A stretch of DNA of 64,000 nt from positions 1 through 64,000 of the forward strand of contig JACJWI010000005.1 in the NCBI GenBank assembly GCA_020637215.1. The letters run 5' to 3'. Of the stretch, positions 52,722 through 60,271 are shown one piece after another. Source of the DNA: Microthrixaceae bacterium (lineage in GTDB: Bacteria; Actinomycetota; Acidimicrobiia; Acidimicrobiales; Microtrichaceae). Both the position numbers and the translations under genes were made by a program. The first letter of the stretch is position 1, and each line of letters opens with the position of its first letter. The notes beneath the pieces are model-generated. The model ran no database searches and was not told the DNA's origin. It saw only the letters and a program-made list of their open reading frames with translations.

Positions 52722-53231
52722 GTGAAGATCAGCCCCTCCGCGGTCATCGACCACGCCCGTTCCGAGCAGGGGCGCAAGCAGATCCGCTACGCCGCGGTGT
52801 CGGTGGTGTTCGTCCCCGTCGGCCAGATCCTGATCCAGGTGCTCGGCGCGATGGTCTTCGACCGGGACTACACCAAGGCGTCGATCGTCGCGGCGGCCAT
52901 CCTGACCGTCCCCAACTTCTTCGCCAACAAGATGTGGGTCTGGAAGGACACCTCCCGCGACAAGCTCCGGACCCAGGTGCTGGTGTTCTGGGTGGCTGCG
53001 ATGCTCGGCGTGGCCGCCGCGACCGGGCTGACCTACCTGGTCGAGCAGCAGTTCCACAACGAGGGTGCCGTCGAGGCCCTCGCGGTGTTCTGCGCCCAGC
53101 TCGTCGGCTTCGGCATCGTGTGGGTCGGCCGCTACCTGATCCTGGATCGCTGGCTGTTCAAGGTCACCCACCACGGTGAGGAGCCCGGCGACGACGAGCT
53201 CGACATGCTCCACGGCGACCTGCCGATCTGA
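52722..53231 (+). CDS. GtrA-like membrane protein
   Basis: 169 residues with four membrane helices, including IRYAAVSVVFVPVGQILIQVL and FCAQLVGFGIVWVGRYLILDRWLF, in the pattern of the GtrA family. GtrA proteins help move polyprenyl-linked sugars across the membrane for polysaccharide or teichoic-acid glycosylation. The position near a GT4 glycosyltransferase operon fits. The conserved ANKMWVWKD turn is present. GTG start at 52722; the methyltransferase follows at 17 nt. Confidence 0.88.
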   Translation: MKISPSAVIDHARSEQGRKQIRYAAVSVVFVPVGQILIQVLGAMVFDRDYTKASIVAAAILTVPNFFANKMWVWKDTSRDKLRTQVLVFWVAAMLGVAAATGLTYLVEQQFHNEGAVEALAVFCAQLVGFGIVWVGRYLILDRWLFKVTHHGEEPGDDELDMLHGDLPI

Positions 53232-53248
53232 TCCGGCCCACCCGAGCC

Positions 53249-53899
53249 GTGGACACCGCCCCCGAGATGGACCCGAGCACCCGTGCCGCGGCCGAGGCCG
53301 CCCGCGGCTTCATGCCCCCCGACGAGGGCCTGGCCCTGTTCCGGGCCGGAGTCGAGGCCGCCGCGGCGGTTCCCGGAGCGCCCCTGCTCGAGGTCGGTTC
53401 GTATTGCGGCAAGTCGTCGGTCTACCTGGGGGCGGCCGCCCGAACGGCCGACACCGTGTTGGTGGCGGTCGACCACCACCGGGGGTCCGAGGAGAACCAG
53501 CCGGGCTGGGAGTGGCACGAGCCCGACCTGGTCGACCCAGCGGTCGGCCGCATGGACACGCTGCCGCTGTTCCGGCGCACGGTGTTCGACGCCGGACTGG
53601 AGCCGTGGGTGGTGGCGGTGGTCGGCGACTCGCCCACCGTGGCCCGGATCTGGTCCACGCCGTGCGCGCTGGTGTTCATCGACGGCGGTCACGGCGAGGA
53701 GCCCGCGGACCAGGACTACCGGCTGTGGACCCCCAAGGTGGCGCCGGGCGGCCTGCTGGCCGTCCACGACGTGTTCCCCGACCCGGCCGACGGCGGCCGG
53801 CCCCCGTACGAGCGGATCTACCTGCCGGCGTTGGCGTCGGGGACCTTCGAGGAGGTCTCCGCGACCGGGTCCCTGCGGGTGCTGCGCCGCACGCCCTGA
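53249..53899 (+). CDS. Class I SAM-dependent methyltransferase
   Basis: 216 residues with a Rossmann-type core: LLEVGSYCGKSSVYLGAAAR (SAM-binding motif I), VLVAVDHHRGSEE (motif II acidic end), LVFIDGGHGEEPADQDYRLW and GGLLAVHDVFPDP. The pattern is of the Methyltransf_24/CmcI-like group that often methylates sugars or small natural products. It is 17 nt after the GtrA-like gene, so the two form an operon. The 3' end overlaps the convergent membrane-protein gene by 82 nt. Confidence 0.87.
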   Translation: MDTAPEMDPSTRAAAEAARGFMPPDEGLALFRAGVEAAAAVPGAPLLEVGSYCGKSSVYLGAAARTADTVLVAVDHHRGSEENQPGWEWHEPDLVDPAVGRMDTLPLFRRTVFDAGLEPWVVAVVGDSPTVARIWSTPCALVFIDGGHGEEPADQDYRLWTPKVAPGGLLAVHDVFPDPADGGRPPYERIYLPALASGTFEEVSATGSLRVLRRTP

Positions 53900-54306
53900 C
53901 CGCGGGCGCGGGCGACGTCGACGGGGTCGAGGCCGGCGGCCCGACGTTCGTTGCGCGCCACCCGGGACCGCCACCACACGAAGGCGATCAGTCCGACGAC
54001 CGCCGCGCAGATCAGGTAGAAGAGCGACACCTGCAGCCAGCCGCCGGGGTCGGTGGGGGACTCGGGCGGGATGCCGCAGTCGGGTCGACGGACGATGTGG
54101 CCGGGGGAGCACTCCGACACGGGCCCCACGTCGGCGACGACGGTGGTGACCGTGGTCGCCGAACCCGACGACCCCGATCCCTCCTGGGCGCCGACCGAGG
54201 CGGGGGCGATCAGCAACGTGGCCGCGGCGACGAGTGCGGCCGCAGCCAACGCGACGGCGGGCCGGAGGCGGAGAGCCGGGAGGTGGTCAGGACGGTTCGA
54301 CGACAT
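53818..54306 (-). CDS. Membrane-anchored hypothetical protein
   Basis: 162 residues: a cleavable-looking signal (VALAAAALVAAATLLIAPASVGAQ), a short extracytoplasmic part with two cysteines (VSECSPGHIVRRPDCGI), one membrane helix (VSLFYLICAAVVGLIAFVWW), then a basic cytoplasmic tail. No family recognised. ATG 54306 lies 20 nt inside the end of the upstream alpha/alpha-toroid gene, so it is probably the fourth gene of that operon. The C-terminal 27 codons overlap the convergent methyltransferase gene, which makes the tail less certain. Confidence 0.68.
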   Translation of the reverse strand: MSSNRPDHLPALRLRPAVALAAAALVAAATLLIAPASVGAQEGSGSSGSATTVTTVVADVGPVSECSPGHIVRRPDCGIPPESPTDPGGWLQVSLFYLICAAVVGLIAFVWWRSRVARNERRAAGLDPVDVARARGQGVRRSTRRDPVAETSSKVPDANAGR

Positions 54307-55369
54307 CGCTACGAGTCTGGTCCTCGATGAGCTCGGGAAGCTCGTCGGGTCGGGTGAACAGGCGGCTGGCCGGCGAGGCCCCGACCAGCGCGTCCGCGGC
54401 CAGGATGATCGCGGACGAGGTGTAGGTCGACTGCTCGCCGCCGGGGAAGTGGACCTGGTCGGGCAGCACGATGCCGGTCCAGTAGCGGTCCTCCTCGGTG
54501 CGCAGACGCTGTGCCCAGGTGAACAGCTCCGTGGCCCGGTCGGTCTCTCCGACCGCCAGATGCGCCATGGCGCACTCGCACGTCTCGGCCGCGGTGATCC
54601 ACGGTCGGTCCGAGACGCAGCGGACGCCCCAGTCCTCGGTGATGAAGGCGTCGTAGCGGTGGGCGAGGCGCTCGCGGCCGGACTCGCCGGTGATGGCACC
54701 GCAGAGCACCGGGTAGTACCAGTCCATGGCCCACCGGTGCTTGGGGGCGAACGCGTCGGGCTCGTCGCGGATGACCCGTGACAGGCGCGCTGCGGACAGC
54801 TCCCAGTCGGGCTTGTCGTGGCCGAGGACCTCGGCGATGGCGATGGCGCAGCGCAGGCTGTGGCTGATCGACGACGACCCGGTGAGGAGGGCGAAGCTCC
54901 ACGGGGTGCCGTCCGCGTGGCGGGCCCAGAGGATCTCGCCGCGCCGGGTCTGCAGGTCGAGGACGAACTCGACGGCCGCCGACACCATCGGCCACAGGTC
55001 CTCGAGCACGCCGCGGTCCTCGAACAGCAGCCAGTGGAACCAGACGCCGGTGGCGACGTAGGCGCAGCAGTTGGCGTCGAGCTTGTCCTGCTCGACCCGA
55101 TCCGCCAGGTAGTACTGGTGCCAGGAGCCGTCGGGTCGTTGCATGGACTGCAGCCACCGGAACCCGAGCTCGGCTTCGGTCCGGCGGCCGCCGAGCATGA
55201 GCGCCATCAGGGCTTCGGTGTGGTTCCACGTGTCGGCGTGGCCGCCGGGGAACCACGGGACCATGCCCGACTCGAGCTGCCACTCGGCCACCGCGTCGAC
55301 CGTGGCGGTCAGCTGCGCGGCGGTGACGATGCCGGAGACGTCGGACAGGAACACCTCAGACCGTGACAC
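54287..55369 (-). CDS. Alpha/alpha-toroid (prenyltransferase/squalene-cyclase-like) protein
   Basis: About 360 residues of tandem helical hairpins: AVAEWQLESGMVPWFPGG, GFRWLQSMQRPDGSWHQYY, AAVEFVLDLQTRRGEILWAR, and later helices with WITAAETCECAMAHLAVG. The repeated QxxDGSW-like elements match the prenyltransferase/squalene-oxidase repeat fold. The DCTAE/DXDD catalytic motifs of real squalene cyclases are not seen, so it may be a glycan-processing (alpha/alpha)6 enzyme or a terpenoid-binding protein. The start is uncertain: GTG 55369 overlaps the methyltransferase end; GTG 55354 and TTG 55399 are alternatives. Confidence 0.78.
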   Translation of the reverse strand: MSRSEVFLSDVSGIVTAAQLTATVDAVAEWQLESGMVPWFPGGHADTWNHTEALMALMLGGRRTEAELGFRWLQSMQRPDGSWHQYYLADRVEQDKLDANCCAYVATGVWFHWLLFEDRGVLEDLWPMVSAAVEFVLDLQTRRGEILWARHADGTPWSFALLTGSSSISHSLRCAIAIAEVLGHDKPDWELSAARLSRVIRDEPDAFAPKHRWAMDWYYPVLCGAITGESGRERLAHRYDAFITEDWGVRCVSDRPWITAAETCECAMAHLAVGETDRATELFTWAQRLRTEEDRYWTGIVLPDQVHFPGGEQSTYTSSAIILAADALVGASPASRLFTRPDELPELIEDQTRSDVVEPS

Positions 55370-56189
55370 CGGCGGCTTCCTCGATGGCGTCGGGGGCAAC
55401 GGACGGATCCGTGGGGACGGTGTCGTCGGCGGTGCGGGTCGCCGCCGCGGTGGCGTCGGCTGCGCCGCCGCCGATCGTGCGGCGGGAGTAGACCACGACG
55501 CTCTTGCCGAGCACCGGGTTGAGGATCCGCTCGGTGGTGCGGGTCAACGCCGGCGCCGACGCGATGTCCCAGACGAGGAGCTTGTGGTACGCCTGCACCA
55601 GCGGGTGGGTGTCGTTGGTGGGGCCGACCAGGCACTTGAGCCACCAGTACGGCGAGTGCAGGGCGTGGGCCCGGTGCGAGGACTCGGGCAGGAACCCGGC
55701 GTCGATCAGCCGGTCCTTCAGCATCGCCTCGGTGTAGATGCGGACGTGACCACCGGCGGCCAGCGGGGCGTGGTACTCGGCGCTGAGCTGCCAGCAGAGC
55801 TTCTCGGGCATCCACGACGGGACGGTGGCGGCGAGCACACCGCCGGGGCGAAGCACCCGGTGCAGCTCGGCCATGGCGCCGCGGTCGTCGGGGATGTGCT
55901 CGAAGACCTCGGAGCAGATGATGCGGTCGAAGGTGTGGTCAGGGAACGGCAGGCGCAGGGCGTCGCCGTTGATGCAGGCGCCGAGGGACCCGAGCGGGGC
56001 CTCGCCGGAGTCCTGCATGGCCCAGAACAGGTCCCGCACCGGCGGCAGCTCGTCGAAGCCGTAGTCGAGCGACACGACCTGCGCGCCGCGGCGGAAGCAC
56101 TCGAAGGAGTGCCGGCCGGCGCCTGCGCCCATGTCGAGCACCAGGTCGCCGCGCTGCAGGCCGAGGAGGTCGAAGTCGACGGTCAGCAC
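55356..56189 (-). CDS. Class I SAM-dependent methyltransferase
   Basis: 277 residues. VLDMGAGAGRHSFECFRRGAQV is SAM motif I, ALRLPFPDHTFDRIICSEVFEHIPD the Methyltransf_11 core, and HRVLRPGGVLAATVPSW the post-core motif. A C-terminal helical extension with several Trp/Tyr (SPYWWLKCLVGPTNDTHPL) may contact a membrane or lipid-linked substrate. It begins 4 nt after the GT4 gene stop and overlaps the toroid gene, so the three are tightly coupled. It probably methylates the sugar added by the glycosyltransferase or its lipid acceptor (inference). Confidence 0.9.
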   Translation of the reverse strand: MLTVDFDLLGLQRGDLVLDMGAGAGRHSFECFRRGAQVVSLDYGFDELPPVRDLFWAMQDSGEAPLGSLGACINGDALRLPFPDHTFDRIICSEVFEHIPDDRGAMAELHRVLRPGGVLAATVPSWMPEKLCWQLSAEYHAPLAAGGHVRIYTEAMLKDRLIDAGFLPESSHRAHALHSPYWWLKCLVGPTNDTHPLVQAYHKLLVWDIASAPALTRTTERILNPVLGKSVVVYSRRTIGGGAADATAAATRTADDTVPTDPSVAPDAIEEAAGVTV

Positions 56190-56193
56190 CGGC

Positions 56194-57534
56194 TCAGCCT
56201 CCGATCCGGGTGGTGGTCGCGGCGCCGGCGGTGCGGGCGGACTCCTCGAGCAGGGCCCGGTAGTGCACGACGGTCTTCTCGGCGGTCTGGCGCCAGGTCC
56301 AGCGGTGGATCACCCGGTCGCGGCCGCGCAGCCCGATGGCGGCGGCCTCGTCGGGGTCGGTGAGCGCCCGGCGGATGCCGGCGGCCAGGGCATCGGCGTC
56401 GCCGGGCGCGACCGCGATGCAGGTGTCGCCGTCGGGGCCGGAGACCTCGGGGATGGCGCCGCCGGTGGTGGCCACCAGCGGACAGCCGGTGCTCATCGCC
56501 TCGATCGCCGGCAGCGAGAAGCCCTCGTAGAGCGACGGGACCACCGCGCAGGCAGAGGAGTTGTAGAGCTCGACGATCGTCTCGTCGGGGACGCCGGAGA
56601 CGAACTCGACCGCACCGTCGAGGCCGAGGGTCTCGATCGTGCGCTGCGCGGCCGAGCCCTCCTTGAGGCGTCCGACCATGATCAGCTTCAGGTCGGGGAA
56701 CTCGGTGCGCAGCTTGGCCAGCGCCTCGAGCAGGTAGCGCTGCCCCTTCATGGCCACGTCGGAGCTGGCGGTCGAGATGATCTGGTTCGGGTTCCGCTCG
56801 ACTCCCGGCATGGGGGCGAACAGCTCGGGGTCGACGCCGACGGGCACGATGTGCAGCCGCTCGGGCGACACCAGGTGGTCCCGGCAGATGTCCTCGTAGG
56901 AGTTGCGCGACACGGTGATCACCCGGCGCAGGCGCTTGGCCACCCGGGTCTGCATCTTGGTGAACGCGTACCAGCGGGCCTTGGACCAGCGCTGACGGGG
57001 CGACTCGGCGTGCTCCATCTCCAAGCGGCGGTCGACGGTGATCGGGTGGTGGACGGTGCCGAGGACCGGCAGGCCCATCCGCTCCATGAGCAGCAGCCCG
57101 TAGCCGAGGCACTGGTTGTCCTGCACCAGGTCGAAGTCGCCCTGGCGCTGGCGCAGGTGGTCCCACGCCCGCAGCGAGAACGCGAGCGGCTCGGGGAACG
57201 TCCCGGACGAGAAGGCGGTCACCTCGGCCCAGTCCCAGCGGTCCTTCAGCTCCCAGATGCCGGGCATCCGCATGGGGAAGTGGTCGTTGTAGATGTCGAG
57301 GCTGGGCAGCTCGACCAGCGGCACCCGCTCGTCGACGATCGGGAAGGGCTGACCGGAGAGGACCTCGGCGTGGTGACCCATGTCGACCAGCGCCTTGGTC
57401 AGGTGCCGGGTGTAGACGCCCTGGCCGCCGACGTGCGGCTTGCCCCGGTAGGTGAGGAAGGCGATGCGCAGCGGGTCGTCGGGTCCGGGAACCGTCCGCG
57501 GGCGTGACGGGGCGCGGGACGGAGCGGATCGCAT
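56194..57534 (-). CDS. GT4-family glycosyltransferase
   Basis: 446 residues, GT-B fold. N-terminal LRIAFLTYRGKPHVGGQGVYTRHLTKAL (acceptor-side GGxG loop), ITVSRNSYEDICRDHLVSPERLHIVPVGVDPELF, then the donor site NPNQIISTASSDVAMKGQRYLLEAL and the EX7E motif in SLYEGFSLPAIEAMSTGCPLVATTGGAIPE. A retaining transferase using a nucleotide sugar. ATG 57534 is chosen; the longer frame runs back into dtd. First gene of the GT4-methyltransferase-toroid-membrane-protein operon. Confidence 0.92.
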   Translation of the reverse strand: MRSAPSRAPSRPRTVPGPDDPLRIAFLTYRGKPHVGGQGVYTRHLTKALVDMGHHAEVLSGQPFPIVDERVPLVELPSLDIYNDHFPMRMPGIWELKDRWDWAEVTAFSSGTFPEPLAFSLRAWDHLRQRQGDFDLVQDNQCLGYGLLLMERMGLPVLGTVHHPITVDRRLEMEHAESPRQRWSKARWYAFTKMQTRVAKRLRRVITVSRNSYEDICRDHLVSPERLHIVPVGVDPELFAPMPGVERNPNQIISTASSDVAMKGQRYLLEALAKLRTEFPDLKLIMVGRLKEGSAAQRTIETLGLDGAVEFVSGVPDETIVELYNSSACAVVPSLYEGFSLPAIEAMSTGCPLVATTGGAIPEVSGPDGDTCIAVAPGDADALAAGIRRALTDPDEAAAIGLRGRDRVIHRWTWRQTAEKTVVHYRALLEESARTAGAATTTRIGG

Positions 57535-57607
57535 GACGGAGTAGCTTCGCCGGGCATTGACCCACCGGTCAAGCCGCCCTTCACGCAGGGTGGTGGAAAG
57601 GAACGCG

Positions 57608-58060
57608 GTGCGTGGTCTTGTCCAGAGGGTGCGCTCGGCGTCGGTGACCGTGACCCACCCGGACGGCGAACAGGAGCTCGTCGGGGCGATCGGAGAGGGC
57701 CTGTGCGTCCTTCTCGGCGTCACCCACGACGACGACGATCGGGCCGCGAGGGCGATGGCGGCCAAGTTGTGGAACCTGCGCGTGTTCGACGACGCCGACG
57801 GCGTGATGAACCTGTCGGCTGCCGAGCTCGGTCGACCGGTCCTGGTCGTCAGCCAGTTCACCCTCTACGGCGACACCCGCAAGGGTCGTCGGCCGAGCTA
57901 CGTGGCCGCGGCGCGACCCGAGGTCGCCGAGCCCCTGGTGGAGCGGGTGGTGGCCGAGCTGCGGTCGCTGGGGGCGACGGTGGCGACCGGCCGGTTCCGC
58001 ACCGACATGGCCGTCGAGCTGGTCAACGACGGACCGGTCACCCTCCTGGTCGAGACCTGA
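57608..58060 (+). CDS. dtd: D-aminoacyl-tRNA deacylase
   Basis: 150 residues, the normal Dtd length. Begins VRGLVQRVRSASVTV, contains the catalytic SQFTLYGDT followed by KGRRPSY, and ends with NDGPVTLLVET, whose Gly-Pro motif gives chiral proofreading. It hydrolyses D-aminoacyl-tRNAs. The GTG start is preceded by AAAGGA. Its last 23 nt overlap the end of the convergent lnt-like frame. Confidence 0.96.
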   Translation: MRGLVQRVRSASVTVTHPDGEQELVGAIGEGLCVLLGVTHDDDDRAARAMAAKLWNLRVFDDADGVMNLSAAELGRPVLVVSQFTLYGDTRKGRRPSYVAAARPEVAEPLVERVVAELRSLGATVATGRFRTDMAVELVNDGPVTLLVET

Positions 58061-59645
58061 GCCCCACCGACCGTTCTGTAGTGCGAGATCCAGGCGAACG
58101 CCTGGATCTCGCACTACGAAACGGGGGGAGGGAGGGGGCGAAGGTCCACAGGAGGGCGCCGAGGGCCAGCAGCAGCGCCGGGAGGTCGCCCAGGGCCTGG
58201 GCGGGCACGGTGGCGTCGTGGCGTTCGATCGTCCGGGTGATGACCTCCTGCTCGCTCACCTCGGTCCGTTGGTGCACCCCGCCGTCGGGATCGACGAACG
58301 CGCTGAAACCGGTCGGGGCGACCTGCACCACCCACCGCCCCGACTCGACAGCGCGCAGCTGCGACATCGCGACCTGCTGGGTCTGGACCTGGGTCAGCCA
58401 GTAGCTCGACCCGTTGGTCGGGTTGAGCACCACCTGGCCGCCGGCCCGGACGCCCTCGCGGACCCGTCGCCCGAAGAAGATCTCCCAGCTGATCGCGACC
58501 GCCATCTTCCCGTGGCCGGTTCGCACCACCGCGGTGCCGGTGCCGGGGATCTGGTCCCGGGCGGGGAGCGTCCCGGCCGCGATCGGCTCGAACAGCCATC
58601 GCATCGGGACGTACTCGCCGAACGGGACCCGACGCTCCTTGTCGTAGCGGTCGGTCACCGGACCGTCCGGGTGCACGACGACCACGTAGTTGACGAAGTG
58701 CTCCCGCCCGACGCTCTCGACCACGCCGGCGACGATGGGGGCGTCGAGCCGAGCCGCCTGCTCCACCATCAGACGCAGCTCGGGGCTGTCGAGGAACGGT
58801 CGGCCCAGGTTGATCACGTTCTCGGGCCAGACGACCACGTCGACCGGTCCGGTGATGGTGCGGGTCGCCTCGAGGTGGGCCTGGAACACGATCGGGGCCT
58901 GGTCGCTCGAGTACCGCGTGCCCTGCGGCCCGCCGCCCTGCACTGCGGCGACGCGCACCCGGGCGACGGGTGATCCGATCGGCCACACGGCGCCGAGGAT
59001 CGTGACGGCCACCACCGTGGCGGCCACGATCGCCGCGACCCGGAACCGGCGCTCGCCGATCAGTACCAGTGCCACGCCGAGCCCGGCCACCCCGAGCCCG
59101 ACCAGCAGCACCCCTCCCAACCGGGCGAGCGGCAGAAGGGGGCCGTCGGTCTGGGTGGTCGCCAGCAGGGACAGGGGGATCCCGCCGAAGGGCGCTTGCT
59201 GGTGGAACCACTCGAACACGACGAGCAGAGCAGGCAGCGCCACCAGTCGACGGCGGTCCGCCGGGCACAGCGCCGCGACCACCGCCACCATGCCACCCCA
59301 GGCGACGAGGACGCCGACGACGTAGCCGGGAAGGGTCAGCCCGGCCATCCACAGCGTGGACGGGCCGAACCACATGACGCCGACCAACCAGCCCAGACCG
59401 GCTCGGGCCCGTCGGGTCCGACCGCCGAGCGCCACGACGAACAGCGCGACGCCGATCGGGGCGAGGGGCCACCACCCCCACGGCGGCAACGCCAGGCACA
59501 GACACACCCCGGCGACGGTCGCCAGAAGCGCGGCCAAGCCCAGCGGGAGGGGCCGGGTCGGGTCGGGACGGGTCGGGTCGCCCTCGGCGGCCGGGCGCGC
59601 GGTCACGCGGGCCGGGTGCTGATCGCTGTCGACGGGGCCGTCCAC
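58038..59645 (-). CDS. lnt: Apolipoprotein N-acyltransferase homologue with Ser at the catalytic Cys position
   Basis: 535 residues: several N-terminal membrane helices (LPLGLAALLATVAGVCLCLALPP onward), then a nitrilase-type domain and a last helix (LPALLLALGALLWTFAP). The Lnt triad Glu-Lys-Cys appears as Glu275 (VVWPENVI), Lys336 (YDKERRVPFGEYVP) and Ser386 (AVAISWEIFFGRR), so the nucleophile is Ser (codon AGC), not Cys. Family members N-acylate lipoproteins. The frame continues about 25 codons past the last helix through a perfect palindrome. GTG 59645 has GGAAGGA upstream. Confidence 0.85.
   Translation of the reverse strand: MDGPVDSDQHPARVTARPAAEGDPTRPDPTRPLPLGLAALLATVAGVCLCLALPPWGWWPLAPIGVALFVVALGGRTRRARAGLGWLVGVMWFGPSTLWMAGLTLPGYVVGVLVAWGGMVAVVAALCPADRRRLVALPALLVVFEWFHQQAPFGGIPLSLLATTQTDGPLLPLARLGGVLLVGLGVAGLGVALVLIGERRFRVAAIVAATVVAVTILGAVWPIGSPVARVRVAAVQGGGPQGTRYSSDQAPIVFQAHLEATRTITGPVDVVVWPENVINLGRPFLDSPELRLMVEQAARLDAPIVAGVVESVGREHFVNYVVVVHPDGPVTDRYDKERRVPFGEYVPMRWLFEPIAAGTLPARDQIPGTGTAVVRTGHGKMAVAISWEIFFGRRVREGVRAGGQVVLNPTNGSSYWLTQVQTQQVAMSQLRAVESGRWVVQVAPTGFSAFVDPDGGVHQRTEVSEQEVITRTIERHDATVPAQALGDLPALLLALGALLWTFAPSLPPFRSARSRRSPGSRTTERSVGLRSRPGG
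58071..58124. repeat. Long palindrome, 26-bp arms with two mismatches
   Basis: Arms 58071-58096 and 58099-58124 around AA. The inner 19 bp, GTAGTGCGAGATCCAGGCG and its complement, are perfect. It starts 11 nt past the dtd stop and lies within the 3' end of the convergent lnt-like frame, encoding its Arg/Ser-rich tail. It may act as a two-way terminator or be an inserted palindromic element. Confidence 0.9.
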
Positions 59646-59701
59646 GGTCGAGCATCCTTCCACGCTCCGTCGATGCCGCCGGTGCGGGGCAGACTGGGGA
59701 G

Positions 59702-60169
59702 ATGCGACGACGACGGTCCGAACGAGCCGCTCACGCCCGCGGAGCGAACCCGACCCGGCGCCTCCGGTGGAACGTATCGGCCTCGGTCGGGGCGCTGGTC
59801 GTGGTGGCCGCAACGGTCGTCGGCTGCAGCGGCTCCGACGAGTCGACGACGCAGACCAGCCAGCTGACCGGTGCTGCGGCCCAGGGTCAGAGCGCCGTGC
59901 GTGATCTGGGGTGCACGACGTGCCACAACGCCGAGGGCCGTGACGGTGCGGGTCCGACGTTCAAGGGCCTGGCCGGTTCGCAGGTCCAGCTCGCCGACGG
60001 CACGACGGTGACCGCGGACGACGACTACCTGCGGGTGGCGATCACCGACCCCGACCGCCAGGTGGTCGACGGATACTCGGCGATCATGCCGACGCGGAAG
60101 CTCACCGACGAGCAGGTCGAGCAGATCATCGCCTACCTCGACGCCATCGGGTCGACGTCCGGCTCCTGA
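59702..60169 (+). CDS. Membrane-anchored monoheme cytochrome c lipoprotein
   Basis: 155 residues. Basic N-terminus, hydrophobic segment and lipobox VVGC (Cys42), a Ser/Thr linker, then a class I cytochrome c with heme site CTTCH (Cys71, Cys74, His75) and a probable axial Met in AIMPTRKL near residue 128. The closing EQVEQIIAYLDAIG helix is typical of small c-type cytochromes of respiratory chains (CtaC/CoxB-like c domains). It stands alone, divergent from lnt. Its electron partners are not in the window. Confidence 0.92.
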   Translation: MRRRRSERAAHARGANPTRRLRWNVSASVGALVVVAATVVGCSGSDESTTQTSQLTGAAAQGQSAVRDLGCTTCHNAEGRDGAGPTFKGLAGSQVQLADGTTVTADDDYLRVAITDPDRQVVDGYSAIMPTRKLTDEQVEQIIAYLDAIGSTSGS

Positions 60170-60271
60170 CCGGTCACCGGTCCCGGCCTGGGGGGAACCG
60201 GTGGCGCGGTCGTGCGTTCTCTCGTCCCTCCGCCCTCTCGCCCGCGCGTTCTCGCCCGTGCGTTGTTGTGG

